Shown: positions 60,901 to 64,000 of the stretch, piece after piece
Layout of the letters: each line of letters begins with the position of its first letter
Position numbering within the stretch: position 1 is the stretch's first letter
Assembly: GCA_947462335.1 (NCBI GenBank)
Contig: OX381721.1
Coordinates: forward strand, 36,196,303 to 36,260,302
DNA from: Harmothoe impar
Lineage: Eukaryota > Annelida > Polychaeta > Phyllodocida > Polynoidae
DNA: 64,000 nt
Direction of reading: 5' to 3'
Notes under the pieces: model-generated
Database searches by the model: none
Seen by the model: only the letters and a program-made list of their open reading frames with translations
What the model was told of the DNA's origin: nothing
Program-made: the position numbers and the translations under genes

Positions 60901-62443
60901 GTAACAGCTGCTGTTGTTGCCGCTTCTGTTGTTGCTGCTTCTGTTGTTGCAGCTTCTGTTGTTGCTATAACTGTCGTCTCAGCTGCCGTTGTTGCTGCTT
61001 CTGTTGTAGCAGCTGCTGTTGTTGCTGCTTCTGTTGTTGCTGCTTCTGTTGTTGCAGATTCTGTTGTTGCTGCTTCTGTTGTTGCTTCTTCTGTTGTAGC
61101 AGCTTCTGTTGTGGCAGCTTCTGTTGTAGCAGCTTCTGTTGTCTCAACTACCGTTGTCTTAGCTGCTGTTGTTGTCTTAGCTGCTGTTGTCTTAGCTGCT
61201 GTTGTCTTAGCTGCTGTTGTCTTAGCTGCTGTTGTTGCAGCTTCAGTTGTTGCAGCTTCTGTTGTCTCAGCTACTGTTGTTGCTGCTTCAGTTGTTGCTG
61301 CTGCTGTTGCTGCTTCTGTTGTTGTGGCTTCTGTTGTTGCTGCTTCTGTTGTTGCTGCTTCTGTTGTTGTCACAGCTGCTGTTATTGCTGCTTTTGTTGT
61401 TGCTGCTTCAGTTGTTGCAGCTTCTGTCATCTCAGCTGCTGTTGTTGCAGCTTCTGTTGTTGCAGCTTCTGTTGTCACAGCTGTTTTTGTTACTGCTTCT
61501 GTGGTTGCTGCTTTTTTGGTTGCTGCTTCTGTTGTTTCAGCTACTGTTGTTGCAGCTTCAGTTGTTGCTGCTTTTGTGGTTGCTGCTTCTGTGGTTGTTA
61601 CTGCCGTTGTCACAGCTGTTGTTTTTGAAACTTCTATTGTAGCAGCTTCTGTTGTGTCAGCTTCTGTTGTGTCAGCTGTTGTTGTTGCTGCTTCTGTGGT
61701 TGCTGCTTTTGTGGTTGATGCTTCTGTTGTTGCTGCTTCTGTTGTTTCAGTTTCTGTTGTCACAGCAACTGTTGTATGAGCTTCTGTTGTATGAGATTCT
61801 GTTGTTGCTGCTTCTGTTGTTGCAGCTTCTGTTGTTGCAGCTGCTGTTGTAGCAGCTTCTGTTGTAGCAGCTTCTGTTGTTACAGCTTCTGTTGTTGCAG
61901 CTTCGGTTATTGCAGCTTCTGTTGTTGCTGCCAATGTTGTCTCAGCTTCTGTTGTTGCTGTTTCTGTTGTAGGGACTTTCGTTGTAGCAGCTGCCGTTGT
62001 ATCTGATATTGTTGTTGTTTCAGCTACTGTTGTTTCAGCTTCTGTTGTTGCAGCTTCTGTTGCTGCTGCTTCTGTTGTAGGGACTTCTGTTGTAGGGGTT
62101 TCTGTTGTTGTCACAGCTGCAGTTTTTGTATCAGCTGCTGTTGTGTCAACTACTGTTGTTGTATCTGATATTGTTGTTGTTTCAGCTACTGTTGTTGGAG
62201 CTTTTGTTGTTTCTTGTAATGTCGTTGCATCTTGTAATGTCGTTGCATCTTGTAATGTCGTTGTATCTTGTAATGTTGTAGTATCTTGTAATTTCGTTGT
62301 ATCTTGTAATGTCGTTGTATCTTGTAATGTCGTTGCATCTTGTAATGTTGTTGTATCTTGTAATGTCGTTGTATCTTGTAATGTTGTTGTTTCTTGTAAC
62401 GTTGTTGTTTCTGGTGCAGCTGTAGTATCTGCTACGGTAGTTG
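54975..62443 (-). CDS. mucin gene exon 2: 2,489-codon Thr/Ala/Glu array ending in a globular segment
   Basis: 7469 nt, phase 1 in (acceptor ATTCCATAG) and phase 0 out (CAG|GTGAGG). It starts ATTVADTTAAPETTTLQETT, with a run of 6-residue TLQDTT units, then shifts to 15-bp units encoding ATTEA, ATTAA and APTTE for most of its length. Blocks of the 12-residue unit typical of exon 6 (for example TVPQTTTVIETSTVPETT) interrupt it near 57.06-57.54 and 58.28-58.68 kb. A 1.2-1.35-kb internal duplication covers 59.1-61.8 kb. The last about 60 codons are not mucin-like: NACVIEKGSSGNAYPQNS, then VYRCAPCDSSSNEVHVLNSL. C...EVHVLNL is the start of the betaglycan orphan domain as I recall it. The array has no Cys before this point. 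Confidence 0.93.
54976..55140 (-). CDS. N-terminal part of betaglycan/endoglin-like orphan module (end of exon 2)
   Basis: The segment after ...SVTTALSSLN carries three Cys (ACVIEKG and RCAPC) and the strand EVHVLNSLAV. It continues in phase 0 into exon 3. With exons 3 and 4 it makes about 165 residues with four Cys, about the size of one orphan-domain unit. The intron after EVHVLNSLAVTNGQATLQ falls between predicted strands. Confidence 0.72.
59100..61800 (-). repeat. internal duplication of about 1.3 kb in exon 2
   Basis: Distinct marker blocks occur twice in the same order: GTCTCAACTACCGTTGTTGC (59347, 60568), the CTTAGCTGCTGTTGT series (59780, 61151), GTTACTGCCGTTGTCACAGC (about 60255, 61597) and CAACTGTTGTATGAGCTTCT (about 60425, 61766). 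The offset drifts from 1,221 to about 1,342-1,371 bp, so units were lost or gained after duplication. Confidence 0.85.
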
Positions 62444-62922
62444 CTATGGAATATAAAGGATTATTTAGGAAACATCCTCAGATTACAACGATTAATGATC
62501 AATTCCTTTAGATAACCTGACATAGAGATCTGATCTTCCTAGAAAGAGTTTCCCCTATCAAGTTCCTTAAAATAGAGACTTTCTTATCATTCAGTCACTC
62601 TCTCAGTCACTTTATCTCAATAAACTTTAACTTTGTCACCACCAAGCATTGTCTGACTGACAAATAATCACCCATAATATTATAGTGAGTAACGTAGATA
62701 AGGTGCGGTTCGTTGGGGCATGCTTACGAACCTTTTTCTTCTTGGCCCCAGATGGTTTTTCTTATCAATTTGTCTTTCAAATATATATGTGCAATGGAAT
62801 AGTTTTTTAACAAGTCAGTTAAGACCCTATCTTGGTAAATTCTTTTGGGAAAGGAGTGTTACCAAAACTAGTGATGCAACATCATTTTGAAATCTGAATA
62901 AATCTGAATGAAGACAACTCAC
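62444..62922. other. gap upstream of exon 2
   Basis: Intronic sequence with no recognised feature. The acceptor of exon 2 (TTATATTCCATAG) is rather weak. Confidence 0.5.
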
Positions 62923-63035
62923 CTTTGGTCATACAAGTACATGTAAGGTTTGAACAGTGAATGGTGAAATAACCAGGATAAGCGCAGTTATGTGATGGGT
63001 AACAACGTGTAAATGGTAACTTATCATGGAATGAA
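62923..63035 (-). CDS. possible mucin gene exon 1 (cysteine-rich, tentative)
   Basis: A donor ACCAAAG|GTGAGT in phase 1 matches the phase-1 entry of exon 2. The frame before it reads FHDKLPFTRCYPSHNC, then AYPGYFTIHCSNLTCTCMTK: five Cys in 24 residues and one N-glycosylation sequon (NLT). The CSNLTCTC ending resembles the second half of an EGF-like domain. A possible acceptor is ATTATCATCAG ending at 63036, entering in phase 2. If real it is an extracellular cysteine-rich module preceding the arrays. Acceptor choice and full extent are uncertain. Confidence 0.42.
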
Positions 63036-63430
63036 CTGATGATAATTAGGATAAGATAATTAAAGTGCTTCAGCTAGAAACTAGATTAGAACTAGAAGTA
63101 ACTACTGTTATTTTCATGTATTAATAGTGCATGCGTAACAACATTAGTGATCTACATCATCAAAAGTAAATGCATACACAATAGCACTGATCCCTAAGAC
63201 CAGTATCTGGCTATGACAGTATGCTATTTTGTAAATCAAAGAAAAATATCAAATTGAACAGGAAGTCAAACAATTAAAAATCAAGATGTCAGCACAAAAT
63301 ATCATACAAGTCACATTGGTAACTGAAAAACTGAAATCATAGCATAATTGATGTATTTAACCTTCGGTAGTGTAGTGTACCCGCGAATAAAAGGTAGGTT
63401 CATTCTACATTGGCAGAATCTAAGTTGGGT

Positions 63431-63490
63431 TGACCCTTTAAAGACGGCAGGTTGCATTTAAGTACTAGATATGCCGCCCTGAAAGGGTTA
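63431..63490. repeat. 60-bp hairpin, family F-like ends
   Basis: TGACCCTTTAAAGACGGCA at the left is complementary (with mismatches) to TGCCGCCCTGAAAGGGTTA at the right. It is a very short deletion derivative of the family F element. Confidence 0.65.
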
Positions 63491-63492
63491 AG

Positions 63493-63682
63493 GTAGATTC
63501 ACCTGGATTCGGACACATACCTTGAGACGAACACTTGATTTTCTTGTTGTTCAGGCATTTTAAGCCCTTTATTTTGTGAAGAATAATGATGTGTAAATGT
63601 TATTCTTTCAAAAAAACAACAACAACAGCAGCAACACTAGAAGTCTGTCTCAGGGTATGTGTCCGACTCATGGTGAATCTAC
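63493..63682. mobile_element. 190-bp MITE with 36-bp terminal repeats
   Basis: The left arm GTAGATTCACCTGGATTCGG continues as ACACATACCTTGAGAC. The right arm (63647-63682) is its complement with about five mismatches. It contains a short CAACAACAACAGCAGCAAC run. It lies 2 bp from the family F-like hairpin. No open frame. Confidence 0.9.
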
Positions 63683-64000
63683 CGCCAGCCTAAACACATT
63701 TAATTGTGCCCGATTAAAAGTTGACAAAGGTTTCCACAAAAAGACAGTTTTCCCGTTATCTCCACATTGATCTGGACGCGTAAGGAGAGAGAGGAACAGT
63801 GAGATGAGACGCAGCCGAGGTGGGTGTTGTAGGCACGTTAAGAAGCACAGGGTTGTTAAACAGTGAAGAGTTCATCATCTTTTATCTTAAAGCTGCCATA
63901 TTACTTGGCACACTCGAACCTATATTATCTTCATTTGTATAACCCTTTCCCTATTATAATCTGTCATTCATTTTGGCAAGAGATTCTTAATATGTGCAAT
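63683..64000. other. right-edge non-coding sequence
   Basis: No exon, signal peptide or promoter could be recognised. The 5' end of the mucin gene is probably beyond the right edge. Confidence 0.5.

Noticed and set aside
24303..62443. Regular repeats resembling a CRISPR array
   Set aside because: Units are contiguous, coding and without unique spacers, in an intron-containing animal gene.

Overview
This is eukaryotic, animal-type nuclear DNA: spliced genes with GT-AG introns, many short inverted-repeat transposons, tRNA-like SINE heads and microsatellites. The main gene has a metazoan extracellular domain set (PTS mucin arrays, SEA, EGF, NIDO, AMOP). The species cannot be read from the sequence. 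A marine invertebrate, possibly a non-vertebrate deuterostome such as a lancelet, hemichordate or echinoderm, fits best, but this is a weak inference.

Nearly the whole window (about 4.7-62.4 kb, possibly to 63.0 kb) is one gene on the minus strand. Neither its start nor its stop codon is in the window. Twenty exons can be placed by splice sites and by codon phase, and every junction is phase-compatible. They sum to 31,146 coding bases, about 10,380 residues. In protein order (right to left) they encode: a 2.5-thousand-residue Thr/Ala/Glu array (5-residue unit); a cysteine-bearing globular module over three exon pieces that resembles the orphan domain of betaglycan/endoglin; a 24-codon mucin mini-exon; a 12.7-kb exon of 12-residue Thr-rich units; a 7.1-kb and a 1.5-kb exon of 6-residue units; a SEA domain on three exons with an intact GSVVA self-cleavage site; a short mucin linker; one EGF domain; a NIDO domain on four exons; and an AMOP domain whose last visible piece stops before the expected VWD domain. 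The NIDO-AMOP tail is that of MUC4-like transmembrane mucins, with SEA and EGF placed in front of NIDO. An extra cysteine-rich exon near 63.0 kb is tentative.

At the left edge (1-2151, minus strand) lies a separate two-exon pogo/Tigger-type DDE transposase. It has a psq-type helix-turn-helix, all three catalytic Asp motifs and a basic coiled-coil tail that runs off the window. It probably sits in an intron of the mucin gene or just beyond its visible 3' part.

Introns are filled with non-autonomous inverted-repeat elements of at least seven families (several in two or three copies, one nested inside another), a 90-bp and an 81-bp tandem repeat, foldback elements and degenerate tRNA-derived heads. 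The long open frames on the plus strand inside the mucin exons (Val/Ser-rich, Cys-rich, Leu-rich) are shadows of the repeats and are not annotated.
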